From positions 20,072 to 84,071 of the forward strand of contig NZ_QQAW01000013.1 of the NCBI RefSeq assembly GCF_003350405.1: a DNA stretch of 64,000 nt, in the 5' to 3' direction. Source of the DNA: Gluconacetobacter liquefaciens (lineage in GTDB: Bacteria; Pseudomonadota; Alphaproteobacteria; Acetobacterales; Acetobacteraceae). A program made the translations under genes and the position numbers. The notes under the pieces were generated by a model, which saw only the letters and a list, made by a program, of their open reading frames with translations, did not search any database and was not told the origin of the DNA. Shown here piece by piece: positions 1 to 8,797 of this stretch. Position 1 is the stretch's first letter. Each line of letters opens with the position of its first letter.

Positions 1-1312
1 CCTCCTTGGCCGCATACAGCGCCCGATCCGCCTGTTCGATCAGCGCACTGATCTTGATCCCGCCCCGGAAGGTCGAAATCCCGCCCGAAATGGTCAGCGC
101 AAGCGTCGCGCCGGTGGAGCACGGAATGGCGCTGGCCTCGATCCGGCTGCGGATGCGCTCCGCACATTCGGCGGCGGCGGCACTGGAACTCTCGGTCAAC
201 ACGATCAGAAATTCCTCGCCCCCGTAACGGAAGACGAAATCATTGCTGCGCACCGACCCCATGATGGTCTCGGCGACATGCCGCAGCGCCTCGTCTCCAG
301 CCAGATGCCCGGCGCTGTCGTTGATCTTCTTGAAGAAATCGACATCGAGCAGAATGATGCTGAATTCCTTGTCGTGCGACAGGGAAAACGCGATCTCGTT
401 CTGGATCACCACATCCAGGAACCGGCGGGTCAGCGTCTTGGTCAGCGGGTCCAGCCCGCTCTGCAACGCCTCCATCGCCTGGAACAGCCGGTTGGTCAGA
501 AAGGTGACGTCGCGGATATTGTTCCGCAGTTCCGCCGCAAAACCGGACGGCACCCCATCACTCGCCCGCACCGCCACGATCCGCCGGTCGATCCCCGCGA
601 TCATGGTCTGGAGCAGCGCGAAATCCTCGGTCCCCTTGAACAGATTCTGCCCCTTGTGCGCCATCCACAGGCCGAACTGCGACTCCGCGATGGTCTGCAG
701 TTCATCCAGCCTCTGTTCGCACAGGCAGAACAGCGCCTGCGTGCTCCAGTCGAAGAAGGTCGTCTTCTGGGTCTCTTTCTCGAAATTCAGGTCCTGTCCC
801 AGCGAGAACATCTTGAAGGACTGGTCCTGCTCCACCTTCTTCTTGAAATCGGTATTGTAGGCCCTGTTCATGTAGGTCATGGCGAAATCGACCATGGACT
901 GGCAATAGATCACCGCCTGAAGCCGATCGTCCTGCGACTCGAAATAATCGATGATGAACAGGTTGAGGCTCATCTTGATGAAATAGAACGCGTACGAGAC
1001 CAGGCCCGGCGAGATCTCAAGCTGCGCATGGACCGATCCCACGCGCTCCTGCAGCGCCCGCAGGCCGGCTATATCGGTCTCCTGCTCAGGAAACAGCCGC
1101 TCCAGCCAGTTCTGCAGGCTCCCCCGCAGCCGGCTCTCCACCGTATCGCGTTCGAGAAAAAGCGCCGCTTCCGGCAGATTCAGCAGCGCCTCGTAGAAAT
1201 TGACGACGCATGTCCGGCCGTTCCGACGCACGATTTCGCAGAGCCCACGCCTGATCGTTTCCGGAGTATGGGCAATGATGTAGCCCCATTGTTCCTCGGC
1301 AGGCATAGACAC
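1..1312 (-). CDS. Globin-coupled diguanylate cyclase (DosC-like), C-terminus cut by window edge
   Basis: Reading the minus strand from about 1312 gives one open frame that runs off the window. The N-terminal ~150 residues match the globin-coupled sensor fold, with a candidate proximal heme histidine in VGSVHAQ (His93 counted from the ATG at 1306). A helical middle domain follows. The C-terminal GGDEF domain starts around DPLTKTLTRR and has an intact active site RYGGEEF (residues ~360-366) and an RSND motif exactly five residues before GGEEF, matching the RxxD product-inhibition site. Known family role: oxygen-dependent synthesis of cyclic di-GMP in the cytosol. The visible end, ALYAAKE, is normally near the C-terminus, so few residues are missing. 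A GGAG lies 6 nt before the GTG at 1312, which I prefer to the ATG at 1306. Confidence 0.88.
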   Translation of the reverse strand, partial: MSMPAEEQWGYIIAHTPETIRRGLCEIVRRNGRTCVVNFYEALLNLPEAALFLERDTVESRLRGSLQNWLERLFPEQETDIAGLRALQERVGSVHAQLEISPGLVSYAFYFIKMSLNLFIIDYFESQDDRLQAVIYCQSMVDFAMTYMNRAYNTDFKKKVEQDQSFKMFSLGQDLNFEKETQKTTFFDWSTQALFCLCEQRLDELQTIAESQFGLWMAHKGQNLFKGTEDFALLQTMIAGIDRRIVAVRASDGVPSGFAAELRNNIRDVTFLTNRLFQAMEALQSGLDPLTKTLTRRFLDVVIQNEIAFSLSHDKEFSIILLDVDFFKKINDSAGHLAGDEALRHVAETIMGSVRSNDFVFRYGGEEFLIVLTESSSAAAAECAERIRSRIEASAIPCSTGATLALTISGGISTFRGGIKISALIEQADRALYAAKE

Positions 1313-1558
1313 GAAATTCTCCGCGAAAAACACGTCCGCTTCCTTTTCAGAAATTTTCTTGGTTCAGGGCCTGCATCGTCAAAGAGATCGTTGCACCAGC
1401 AGCCACCCTGGCAGGACGCAAGCTGATTTCCAGCGCGGCTATCAGATTTACCCTTCCAAGGCAATTTCTTTCATGACGTTTTTATAACGTCTTGCCTTTC
1501 GAAAATGTCGCGCCGGACCACGCCTTGATACAAAAATTCCAGGTCCGTTAAACAGGTC

Positions 1559-1610
1559 GGGCCATGGCAGGCTCCGGGGGAAGAATACCCCCGAAACCCG
1601 CCATGGCCCC
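1559..1610 (-). terminator. Long nested hairpin downstream of typA, probable terminator
   Basis: Two nested inverted repeats are visible: the outer arms GGGCCATGGC and GCCATGGCCC, and the inner arms CGGGGG and CCCCCG. There is no strong T-tract on either side, so termination is inferred from position just past the typA stop. The rest of the gap between the cyclase and typA (about 1313-1669) holds no gene that I can support; its left part, near 1450-1560, is relatively AT-rich and is a likely promoter region for the cyclase. Confidence 0.5.
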
Positions 1611-1669
1611 ACTCTGATTCTACCCGCCCGCCGGAAAGTCAGCCTTCCCGACGGCCAGTCTCAGCCTGT

Positions 1670-3493
1670 TCAGGCCGAAGCGCCGGCACGGTCGCGCTTC
1701 TTGCGCTCGTGCGGGTCCAGATAGCGCTTGCGAATCCGCACCGCCGACGGCGTCACCTCGACCAGTTCGTCGTCCTCGATATAGGCGATCGCCTGTTCCA
1801 GGTTCATCTTGCGCGGCGGCGTCAGCAGCAGCGCCTCGTCCTTGCCGGCGGCACGGATGTTGGTCAGCTTCTTTTCGCGGACCGGGTTCACTTCCAGGTC
1901 GTTCTCGCGCGAATGCTCGCCGATGATCATGCCGATATACACCTTCTCGCCGGCATCGACGAACAGGGTGCCACGGTCCTGGAGCGAGTACAGCGAATAC
2001 TGCGTCGTCGCACCGTCTTCCGACGAGATCAGCGACCCGTTGCGGCGCCCCTCGATCGGCCCGGCCCAGGGCTGATAGCCCGAGAACAGACGGTTCATGA
2101 TACCCGTGCCGCGCGTGTCGGTCAGGAACTCGCCATGATAGCCGATCAGCCCGCGCGACGGGATCAGGAAGGTCAGGCGCACCTTGCCGCCGCCCGAAGG
2201 CTGCATGTCCTGCATCAGGCCCTTGCGCATCGCCATCTTCTCGACGACCACGCCCGAATAGGGCTCGTCGACGTCGATCAGCACCTCTTCGTACGGCTCT
2301 TCGCGCTCGCCGGTCTCTTCATTGGTGCGGAACAGCACGCGCGGACGGCCGATCGTCAGTTCGAACCCTTCGCGGCGCATCTGCTCGATCAGCACGCCGA
2401 GCTGCAGTTCGCCACGGCCGGCCACCTCGAACGCCTCGCTCTCGGGGCTCTCGGACACGCGGATGGCGATGTTGCCCTCGGTCTCCTTGAACAGACGGTC
2501 GCGGATCTGGCGCGAGGTCACCTTCTTGCCCTCGCGGCCGCCCAGCGGGCCGTCATTCAGGCGGAAGGTCATCGACAGGGTCGGCGGATCGACCGGGGTC
2601 GATTTCAGCGGCTCGGTCACTTCCGGCGAGGCGATGGTCTCGGGAATGGTCGCTTCCGACAGGCCGGCCACGGCGACGATGTCACCGGCCTCGGCCTCTT
2701 CCACCGGCACGCGGTCCAGACCGCGGAACGACAGCAGCTTGGTCAGGCGGCCGGTCTCGACGACCGATCCGTCGGGGCGCAGCACGCGCACCGGCATGTT
2801 CACCTTCGCGCGGCCCTGCTCGACACGGCCGGTCAGCACGCGGCCCAGGAAGTTGTCGTTCTCCAGGATCGTGGCGACCATGGCGAACGGCGCCTCCTTG
2901 TCCACCTTCGGCGCCGGCACATGGCGCACGATCAGGTCGAACATGGGCGCCAGATCCTTGCGCGCGCCTTCCAGCTCCTCGTCCGCCCAGCCCTGACGGC
3001 CCGAGGCGAACAGCATCGGGAAGTCCAGCTGCTCGTCATTCGCGCCCAGGGCGGCGAACAGGTCGAAGATCTCGTTATGCACTTCGTCGGGGCGGGCATC
3101 GCCACGGTCGATCTTGTTGACCACCACGATCGGCTTCAGCCCGCGCGCCAGCGCCTTGCCGACCACGAACTTGGTCTGCGGCAGCGCGCCCTCGGCGGAA
3201 TCCACCAGCACCACCGCGCCGTCCACCATGCTCAGGATACGCTCGACCTCACCGCCGAAATCGGCGTGGCCCGGCGTGTCGATGATGTTGATGCGGGTAT
3301 CTTTCCACACCACCGACGTGCACTTGGCCAGAATGGTGATGCCGCGCTCGCGCTCCAGGTCGTTGCTGTCCATCGCGCGCTCGGCGACATGCTGGTTCTC
3401 GCGGAACGACCCGGACTGCTTCAGAAGCTGGTCGACCAGCGTGGTCTTGCCATGGTCGACGTGAGCGATGATGGCGATATTGCGAATGTCCAT
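1670..3493 (-). CDS. typA: Ribosome-associated GTPase TypA/BipA
   Basis: A 607-residue translational GTPase of normal family length. The N-terminus carries the P-loop AHVDHGKTT (residues ~10-18), the switch II DTPGHADFGGEV and the NKIDR guanine-specificity motif. EF-G-like domains II, III and V follow, then the TypA-specific C-terminal domain ending in a basic tail (RKKRDR). Known family role: a ribosome-binding GTPase in the cytosol that affects 50S assembly and stress or low-temperature growth. The gene stands alone, with the sugar kinase 210 bp upstream on the same strand. The ATG chosen directly precedes DIRNIAIIAHVD, the usual start of the family. Only 210 bp of non-coding sequence separates it from its upstream neighbour. 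Confidence 0.97.
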   Translation of the reverse strand: MDIRNIAIIAHVDHGKTTLVDQLLKQSGSFRENQHVAERAMDSNDLERERGITILAKCTSVVWKDTRINIIDTPGHADFGGEVERILSMVDGAVVLVDSAEGALPQTKFVVGKALARGLKPIVVVNKIDRGDARPDEVHNEIFDLFAALGANDEQLDFPMLFASGRQGWADEELEGARKDLAPMFDLIVRHVPAPKVDKEAPFAMVATILENDNFLGRVLTGRVEQGRAKVNMPVRVLRPDGSVVETGRLTKLLSFRGLDRVPVEEAEAGDIVAVAGLSEATIPETIASPEVTEPLKSTPVDPPTLSMTFRLNDGPLGGREGKKVTSRQIRDRLFKETEGNIAIRVSESPESEAFEVAGRGELQLGVLIEQMRREGFELTIGRPRVLFRTNEETGEREEPYEEVLIDVDEPYSGVVVEKMAMRKGLMQDMQPSGGGKVRLTFLIPSRGLIGYHGEFLTDTRGTGIMNRLFSGYQPWAGPIEGRRNGSLISSEDGATTQYSLYSLQDRGTLFVDAGEKVYIGMIIGEHSRENDLEVNPVREKKLTNIRAAGKDEALLLTPPRKMNLEQAIAYIEDDELVEVTPSAVRIRKRYLDPHERKKRDRAGASA

Positions 3494-3703
3494 ACGTGTG
3501 TGACCTGACTTCCTTCGCGGGCCCGGACGGGCAAGCCGGCCGGCCGCGTGCCCTGCGGGCCGCGGCCGGAACCGACGGATGATCTCTATTCACCGGGGTA
3601 GATAGAGGGGACGCACGCGGATTGCACGCGAAACTTCACCACAGGTCCCGCCCGCCCACGGCATGGATGCTCCCTGCCACGCAGGGAGCGAGGAACCGGA
3701 AGC

Positions 3704-4720
3704 CTAGAGTTCCATGTCCTGTTGCAGGTTCACCAGCGGCCGCGCTCCGTAATGCGAGATGATCTCGGAGGCCGCGACGCTGCCCAGCCGCCCGCATTCG
3801 GCCAGCGTGCGGCCCGAGGTCCAGCCGGCGAGGAAGCCGGCGGCATAGGCGTCGCCCGCGCCGGTCGTGTCGATCACCTGCGTCGCCACCGGCGCCACGT
3901 CGATCCGCTCGTCACCCCGGATGATCACGCTGCCCTGCCCCGAGCGCGTCAGCACCGCGAAATGCGTATCGGCGGCCGCCTGGTTCATCGCCGTCGTGAA
4001 ATCCTCGGTCTGGTACAGCGAGCAGATTTCCTCCTCGTTGGCGAACAGGATGTCGATATGCCCATGCACCAGTTCACGGAAGGCATCGCGATGCCGCGCG
4101 ACGCAGAACGGGTCGGACAGCGACAGCGCCACCCGCCGTTCGGCCGCATGCGCCAGCGCCGCCGCCTGCCGGAAAGCATCCTGCGCATGCGGCGGGTCGA
4201 ACAGATAGCCCTCCAGATAGGTCACATGCGCGTCGGCCACCACGTCGGCCAGCACATCCTCCGGCCCGAAGGTCACGCACGCGCCCAGATACGTGTTCAT
4301 CGTCCGCTGGCCGTCCGGCGTCACCATCACCAGGCAACGCGCCGTCGGCTGCTCGCGCCCCGCCTGGCCATCGAGGAACGACGACGGAAAATAGACGCCC
4401 GACTGCTGAAGGTCGGCGGCAAAGGTACGGCCCGGCGCATCGTCGGCCACCTTGCCCAGATACGCGACGCGCGCGCCCAGATTGGCCGCCACCACGCAGG
4501 TATTGGCCGCCGAACCGCCGCCCATCTCGCGCTCGCGATGCACCAGGCCGTAGAGTTTTTCGGCCTGCTCCGCATCGATCAGTTTCATGCTGCCCGGAAT
4601 CATGTCCTGCTGGGTCAGGAAATCCGGTTCGACCGGTGCCAGAACATCGATGATCGCATTGCCGATCCCCAGCAGATCGAAGCGGCATTCGGCCGCGCTG
4701 CCGGCACCCGTCACAGACAT
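3704..4720 (-). CDS. PfkB-family carbohydrate kinase, adenosine kinase-like
   Basis: A 338-residue PfkB-family kinase. The N-terminal substrate-binding signature is GIGNAIIDV (residues ~17-25), a GGGSAAN motif follows near residue 68, and the C-terminal PfkB signature DTTGAGDAYAAGF contains the catalytic aspartate and anion hole. Alphaproteobacterial proteins of this architecture are usually annotated as adenosine kinase, which phosphorylates adenosine to AMP with ATP; a sugar substrate cannot be excluded from sequence alone. It is transcribed toward typA and may share its transcript. An interspersed repeat copy occupies the region upstream of its start. Confidence 0.87.
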   Translation of the reverse strand: MSVTGAGSAAECRFDLLGIGNAIIDVLAPVEPDFLTQQDMIPGSMKLIDAEQAEKLYGLVHREREMGGGSAANTCVVAANLGARVAYLGKVADDAPGRTFAADLQQSGVYFPSSFLDGQAGREQPTARCLVMVTPDGQRTMNTYLGACVTFGPEDVLADVVADAHVTYLEGYLFDPPHAQDAFRQAAALAHAAERRVALSLSDPFCVARHRDAFRELVHGHIDILFANEEEICSLYQTEDFTTAMNQAAADTHFAVLTRSGQGSVIIRGDERIDVAPVATQVIDTTGAGDAYAAGFLAGWTSGRTLAECGRLGSVAASEIISHYGARPLVNLQQDMEL

Positions 4721-4810
4721 TCCATTCTTCTCCCACGCAAACCGGCGAAACTGCGTGGCCGGCCCGCCATCAAATCACCAAGATCGTCGTACAGACAGCC
4801 CCCTCGCCAA

Positions 4811-4974
4811 GAGCCTGACCGAAAATGTGGGCTGGCGAGCGAGAGCGGCCCGTCTCGGGCCGCGCCCGACACGTGTTTCCGAGCATCGGAGCGGAGTGGC
4901 CGTGATGGCCATGAGCACCGAAGCGCAGGAAACGCGCGTTGAATCGCCGCCAGCCCGCATCTGCGCTCAGGCTC
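4811..4974. repeat. Interspersed palindromic element, family I, copy A (full length)
   Basis: A 164-bp element with inverted ends. The left end reads AGCCTGACCGAAAATGTGGG and the right end, read on the other strand, begins AGCCTGAGCGCAGATGCGGG. The same sequence recurs at 6841-7003 (inverted), about 36820-36925 (partial) and 29003-29066 (short form). It fills most of the gap between the divergent kinase and bactofilin genes (4721-5164). Both strands contain short open frames that look alike between copies, but the nucleotide-level palindrome explains them better than a coding gene. Possible roles are a non-autonomous mobile element or a structured RNA. Confidence 0.75.
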
Positions 4975-5164
4975 TAACACCGGGGCTGCGGGGTCGCAAT
5001 GGTTGCATTTCTTGTTCGTAAAGTTGCAGCTTCCCGCTTTTCCGACATCACCCGCGCGTGTAATCCTTAATCGTTCCAGACACCGGTTTTCCGGATGCGT
5101 TCGGGAACCAACCGTGTTCCGATCGCCGGGCCATGCGCGGCTTCACCTTCGACAGCAGCGGGGT

Positions 5165-5863
5165 ATGCTTTTGTTCTCCAGAAAAAAACCCAAGCCGGAA
5201 GACGCGAAGCCGCCCGTCGGCGCGTCGCCGTCCACCGGCCGGCCGGCGAGTTCGCAGATCGAGTTCCCGGCCCCGCCCGCCGGTGCCACGCCCGTCCGCC
5301 AGGGCGCGACGCCAGCCGCCGGCACCCCTTCCCTCCCCCAGTCGTCCAAGGAGACCGCCCCCATGTCCCGCGCCCCGCTCCCGTCCAATCCGCCCGTTCC
5401 GCCCGGCGCGTCCCCGATCCCCGGCCGCCCCGGCCTGCCCGGCCAGACGCCCGCCCCCCGCAAGGATCACAGCGATCGTCGCACCCTCGTGGTCGGGCGC
5501 GGAATCAGCGTCCAGGGCTCGATCCAGGACGCCGAGCGCCTGGTCGTCGAGGGCACGGTGGAATCCACCATGATCAACGCGCATGAACTCCAGGTCGCCC
5601 ATGGCGGCATGTTCCGTGGCGAGATCGAAGTCGAGGACGCCGATCTGGCCGGCACCATCGACGGCACGCTGACGGTGCGCGGCAGCCTGACCATCCGCTC
5701 CTCCGGGCGCCTGCTGGGCAAGGCGAAGTGCCGCCGCCTGCAGGTCGAAGATGGCGGCCAGGTCAGCGGCCATCTGGAAATGATCACCGGCGCCGCGCCG
5801 GCCGCCCAGCCCGTCGAGGCGGCCGCCCCGACCCCGGCCGCGGAAGAAACCCCGGCCGGCTGA
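5165..5863 (+). CDS. Bactofilin family protein
   Basis: The frame is open from 5003, but I place the start at 5165, giving MLLFSRKKPKPEDAK and a 232-residue protein, because the upstream part looks unlike any bactofilin N-terminus. Residues ~1-100 are a Pro/Ala-rich, disordered, basic tail. The bactofilin (DUF583) beta-helix core follows, from about VVGRGISVQGSI to GGQVSGHLEM, with the typical short alternating hydrophobic and glycine repeats. A short Ala/Pro/Glu-rich tail ends the protein. Known family role: self-polymerising cytoskeletal protein that localises cell-wall or polar functions. It is a single gene with a strong terminator immediately downstream. Confidence 0.9.
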   Translation: MLLFSRKKPKPEDAKPPVGASPSTGRPASSQIEFPAPPAGATPVRQGATPAAGTPSLPQSSKETAPMSRAPLPSNPPVPPGASPIPGRPGLPGQTPAPRKDHSDRRTLVVGRGISVQGSIQDAERLVVEGTVESTMINAHELQVAHGGMFRGEIEVEDADLAGTIDGTLTVRGSLTIRSSGRLLGKAKCRRLQVEDGGQVSGHLEMITGAAPAAQPVEAAAPTPAAEETPAG

Positions 5864-5927
5864 ACACCTGCCCCGGCTGGCGGCGCGGCAACGCGCCGCC
5901 GTCCTTCACGGGCATGCCTGAAGACAT

Positions 5928-5969
5928 AAAAAAACGCCGCGAATCATAACGATCCGCGGCGTTTTTTTT
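5928..5969. terminator. Bidirectional intrinsic terminator between bactofilin and gcrA
   Basis: The 9-bp arms AACGCCGCG (5933-5941) and CGCGGCGTT (5955-5963) are perfect, flanked by an A-run on the left and a run of eight T on the right. The element can terminate both converging genes, bactofilin from the left and gcrA from the right. Confidence 0.92.
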
Positions 5970-5994
5970 CATGATTTCCCGGCGTACCGGCGTG

Positions 5995-6711
5995 TCAGGC
6001 CACGTTGTCGCGCCGATCGCGCAGCTTCACATAGGCAAGCTGCGCATGTTCGGCACAGTACGGCTTTCCAGGGACCGGCGTCGCCCCACAGAAATGAAAG
6101 CCCGGCGTGCCCGGATCGCCCAGCGGCCAGCAGCAGCTCAGGCCGCTGCGACGCGGCGCCGGGCTGGAGACCGCGCGCAACGGCGCACGCGGCGTTTCCG
6201 GGCGCGACACGCTCGGGGCCGCAACCGGCGGCGGCGGCGCCACCTCAACCACCGGCTCGCGCTCGGCGCGCACCGGCGCCTGCGGCGCAGGCTCGGCCTG
6301 CTGCCGGACCGGACTCACGACCGGCGCGGCCTCGGCCACACGCGGCGCCACCGGCACAACAGGTGCCACCACAGGTGGCACGACCGCCGAAGGCACCACC
6401 GCAACGGGCGCGGGTGCCGCAACAACCGGCGACACCGCCGGAGGCACCACGACCGACGCCGGAGCGGCGGCAGCGGTTACCGGGGCCGGAGCCGAGGCCG
6501 GTGCGACGGCCTCACCGGGTTCAGCCGCACGGGCCGAAGCCGGCGGTCTGCGAATTGGTGACGGACGCGCCTGCAGACCTAGGCGATGCGCCTTGCCTAC
6601 AACCGCGTTCTTCGTCACCGAAAGCTGGCGACCGATCTCGGCCGTCGACAGCCCCTGCTGCCAAAGCGCGCGGAGACGCGCAATCGTCTCCTCGGTCCAT
6701 TCCATAGCCAT
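5995..6711 (-). CDS. gcrA: GcrA cell cycle regulator
   Basis: A 238-residue protein starting MAMEWTEE; a GGAG lies 6 nt upstream of the ATG at 6711, deciding this start over longer frames. Residues ~3-45 form the conserved GcrA N-terminal helix-turn-helix (WTEETIARLRALWQQG, then SVTKNAVVGKAHRLGL). Residues ~50-180 are a very long Ala/Val/Pro-rich linker, much longer than in Caulobacter. The C-terminal conserved block holds CCWPLGDPGTPGFHFCG and YCAEHA. Known family role: sigma70-associated activator acting at promoters methylated by CcrM at GANTC. A GANTC site lies inside a palindrome 51-57 bp upstream of its start, suggesting autoregulation. Confidence 0.95.
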   Translation of the reverse strand: MAMEWTEETIARLRALWQQGLSTAEIGRQLSVTKNAVVGKAHRLGLQARPSPIRRPPASARAAEPGEAVAPASAPAPVTAAAAPASVVVPPAVSPVVAAPAPVAVVPSAVVPPVVAPVVPVAPRVAEAAPVVSPVRQQAEPAPQAPVRAEREPVVEVAPPPPVAAPSVSRPETPRAPLRAVSSPAPRRSGLSCCWPLGDPGTPGFHFCGATPVPGKPYCAEHAQLAYVKLRDRRDNVA

Positions 6712-6753
6712 GCCATCTCTCCTGACGAAGGACAGCCGAAAACTAGGCTTATC

Positions 6754-6782
6754 TTGTGGTGGACTCAACCATCCCACCACAA
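6754..6782. promoter_or_regulatory. Palindrome containing a GANTC site upstream of gcrA
   Basis: Perfect 9-bp arms TTGTGGTGG and CCACCACAA are separated by 11 bp; GACTC (6762-6766) overlaps the inner edge of the left arm. Position about 45-70 bp upstream of gcrA fits an operator or methylation-sensitive promoter element. The regulatory role is inferred. Confidence 0.5.
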
Positions 6783-6840
6783 AATCTTGTGGACAAGGCT
6801 GGGAGTAACCTGTTCACAACCCGGGGGAAAAACGGTGCGG

Positions 6841-7003
6841 AACCTGTCCGTAAATATGCGCCGACGACGATCGAGCGCGCGCCCCTGCGCTTCGATGCGC
6901 GCGGCCCCTCAAGGCCGCTCCGCTCCAATGCCCGGAGACACAGGCCGGGCGCGGTCCCTGAAGGGCCGCCCTCGCTCAGCAACCCGCGTTTTCGGTCAGG
7001 CTT
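6841..7003. repeat. Interspersed palindromic element, family I, copy B (inverted)
   Basis: Read on the minus strand it begins AAAGCCTGACCGAAAACGCG and aligns along its whole length with copy A, including the block GGAGCGGAGCGGCC and GAAGCGCAGG. Its end abuts the RNase D stop codon at 7004-7006. Many scattered substitutions separate the copies, so this is an old duplication rather than a recent insertion. Confidence 0.75.
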
Positions 7004-8185
7004 TCAGCACCCGACCCTGCGAATGCGCGTCCCATCCACCCCCAGCAGCATGGTACCGGCCTTCAGCGCCAACGCATCCTCGCCGAACACCACCCGCCGC
7101 CAGCCCTGCAACACCGGCAGATCGGGCTCGGCCTCCAGCGCCAGACGGTCGATATCCTCCGACGACGCCACCAGGCGGGGCGCCACGTCATGCTCCTCGC
7201 AGCACGCCGCCAGCAGCACTTTCAGCAGCGCGACCAGCGCCGGCGACGGGCGCGGGCCGTCCTTGCCCCGGCTCTGGCGCGGCAACGATGCCTCGGGCAG
7301 CGCATACGCCGCCGCAATGGCCTCCAGCAGCCCGGCCCCGCTGCGACCCTCGGCAAACCCGCGCGACACGCCGCGCACGCGGGCCAGCGCCTCGGCATCG
7401 GTCGGGGCGGTCGCCGCAATCTCCAGCAGGCTCTCGTCCTTCAGCAGCCGCTGGCGGGGCACGTTCACCCGCTGGGCCTCCAGTTCGCGCCATGCGGTAA
7501 TCGCCCGCAGAATGCCCAGCATCCGCCGGTTGCTGGTGCGCGGGCGCATCTTCTCCCACAGGCTCTCCGGGTCGGGGCGGAACGTCTCGGGCCGGGTCAG
7601 CACCGCCAGTTCGGCCGCCACCCATTCCGTTCGCCCTTCCGTCTCCAGCCGCTCGCGCAGAAGCTGGTAGACGGTGCGCAGATAGGTCACATCGGCGGCG
7701 GCATAAGCGATCTGCGCCGGCGACAGCGGCCGGGCGGACCAGTCAGAGAAACGGTGCGCCTTGTCGATATGCGCGCCCGTCAGAGACGAGACCAGATTGT
7801 CATATCCCACCTGGTCGCCATAGCCGGCGACCATCGCCGCCACCTGGGTATCGTACAGCGCCGCCGGCAGCCGGTCGAACAGATGCAGGAAGATTTCCAG
7901 GTCCTGCCGCGCGGCATGAAACACCTTGGTCACCGCCGGATCGTCCAGCAGTTCGCCCAGCGGCGACAGGTCCAGTCCGGGCGCCAGCGTGTCCACCACC
8001 ACCACGTCATGCGCGCCGGCCAACTGCACCAGACACAGTTCCGGCCAGTAGGTCCGTTCGCGGACGAACTCGGTATCGATCGTCACGAACGGCTCCCGCC
8101 GTAATCGTTCGACGACCGCAACCAGTTCGTCAGTGGAGGTCATCAGGACAGGGGCGGGAAAATCCGCTTTGAGTGCACGCGCCAT
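7004..8185 (-). CDS. rnd: Ribonuclease D
   Basis: A 393-residue protein. The N-terminal DEDD 3'-5' exonuclease domain shows the Exo I motif TIDTEFVRE, the Exo II region [11 protein letters not shown] and the Exo III region [10 protein letters not shown] with the preceding [11 protein letters not shown]. The C-terminal half holds HRDC helices (for example [19 protein letters not shown]). Known role: 3'-end trimming of tRNA precursors and other structured RNA in the cytosol. It diverges from queF; the two starts are 128 bp apart. The stop codon coincides with the edge of an interspersed element. Confidence 0.95.
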   Translation of the reverse strand: MARALKADFPAPVLMTSTDELVAVVERLRREPFVTIDTEFVRERTYWPELCLVQLAGAHDVVVVDTLAPGLDLSPLGELLDDPAVTKVFHAARQDLEIFLHLFDRLPAALYDTQVAAMVAGYGDQVGYDNLVSSLTGAHIDKAHRFSDWSARPLSPAQIAYAAADVTYLRTVYQLLRERLETEGRTEWVAAELAVLTRPETFRPDPESLWEKMRPRTSNRRMLGILRAITAWRELEAQRVNVPRQRLLKDESLLEIAATAPTDAEALARVRGVSRGFAEGRSGAGLLEAIAAAYALPEASLPRQSRGKDGPRPSPALVALLKVLLAACCEEHDVAPRLVASSEDIDRLALEAEPDLPVLQGWRRVVFGEDALALKAGTMLLGVDGTRIRRVGC

Positions 8186-8199
8186 CCGGTCCTGTTATC

Positions 8200-8280
8200 A
8201 TGGGGTCCTACCGGTGCGAAAGCACCCACGGGGGAAAACCGCCGCTTGACGCGGCAAAGGCGGCTCCGGCATCACCCCTC
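8200..8280 (+). promoter_or_regulatory. Candidate structured 5' leader of queF
   Basis: The region holds a hairpin with a GAAA tetraloop (GGTGC/GCACC, 8213-8226) and then a nested stem (CCGCC 8239-8243 with GGCGG 8259-8263, enclosing GCCGC/GCGGC). A possible -10 box TTATCA lies just before, near 8195. It does not match the preQ1-I consensus that I know, so identity as a riboswitch is only a possibility. The leader may equally be a fortuitous GC-rich fold. Confidence 0.3.
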
Positions 8281-8313
8281 TCCCACAGCCCCGCATCGCA
8301 AGGATCACGGAAC

Positions 8314-8793
8314 GTGAGCGCATCCACCCCGCCCGACGACGGCACCCAGGCCCTCACACAACTGGGCCGCGCCTCCGCCCAGCCCGCCAGTCCCGAGGAC
8401 GCGACGCTGGAGCGCGTCCCCGCCCCCTATCGCGACCGGCGCTACCTCGTCCGCTTCACCGCGCCGGAATTCACCTCGCTCTGCCCGGTCACCGGCCAGC
8501 CGGACTTCGCGCACCTGGTCATCGACTACGTGCCCGACCAGTGGATCGTGGAAAGCAAGTCGCTCAAGCTGTTCCTGACCAGCTTCCGCAACCACGGCGC
8601 CTTCCACGAGGCCTGCTCGGTCCAGATCGCCACCACGCTGGTCGATCTGCTCTCCCCGGTCTGGCTGCGCATCGGCGCCTACTGGTACCCGCGCGGCGGC
8701 ATGCCCATCGACGTGTTCTGGCAGACCGGCGCACCGCCGGCCGATGTGTGGATTCCCGCACAGGACGTGCCGGGGTACCGGGGACGCGGTTAA
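8314..8793 (+). CDS. queF: NADPH-dependent 7-cyano-7-deazaguanine reductase (preQ0 reductase)
   Basis: The GTG start at 8314 has an AAGGA about 9 nt upstream and gives 159 residues, the size of the short, single-module QueF type. The catalytic cysteine lies in [10 protein letters not shown] (Cys57) with the general acid Asp64. The NADPH-binding motif ESKSLK is at residues 80-85, and the substrate-binding HEA near residues 98-100. Known role: reduces preQ0 to preQ1 in queuosine tRNA modification. An upstream in-frame extension exists but lacks family similarity. It diverges from rnd and converges with atpC across a strong terminator. Confidence 0.96.
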   Translation: MSASTPPDDGTQALTQLGRASAQPASPEDATLERVPAPYRDRRYLVRFTAPEFTSLCPVTGQPDFAHLVIDYVPDQWIVESKSLKLFLTSFRNHGAFHEACSVQIATTLVDLLSPVWLRIGAYWYPRGGMPIDVFWQTGAPPADVWIPAQDVPGYRGRG

Positions 8794-8797
8794 AGGC

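Noticed and set aside
1709..3508. Long open frame on the plus strand opposite typA (about 600 codons)
   Set aside because: It is an exact antisense shadow of a well-conserved gene; His/Arg/Gln-rich composition typical of reverse reading of high-GC DNA and no recognisable motif.
4775..4960. Short peptide frame starting MRAGGDSTRVSC, with a similar frame at ~36595-36909
   Set aside because: The similarity arises from the family I nucleotide repeat. Similar short frames appear on both strands and the repeat has palindromic ends, so a non-coding element is the simpler explanation.
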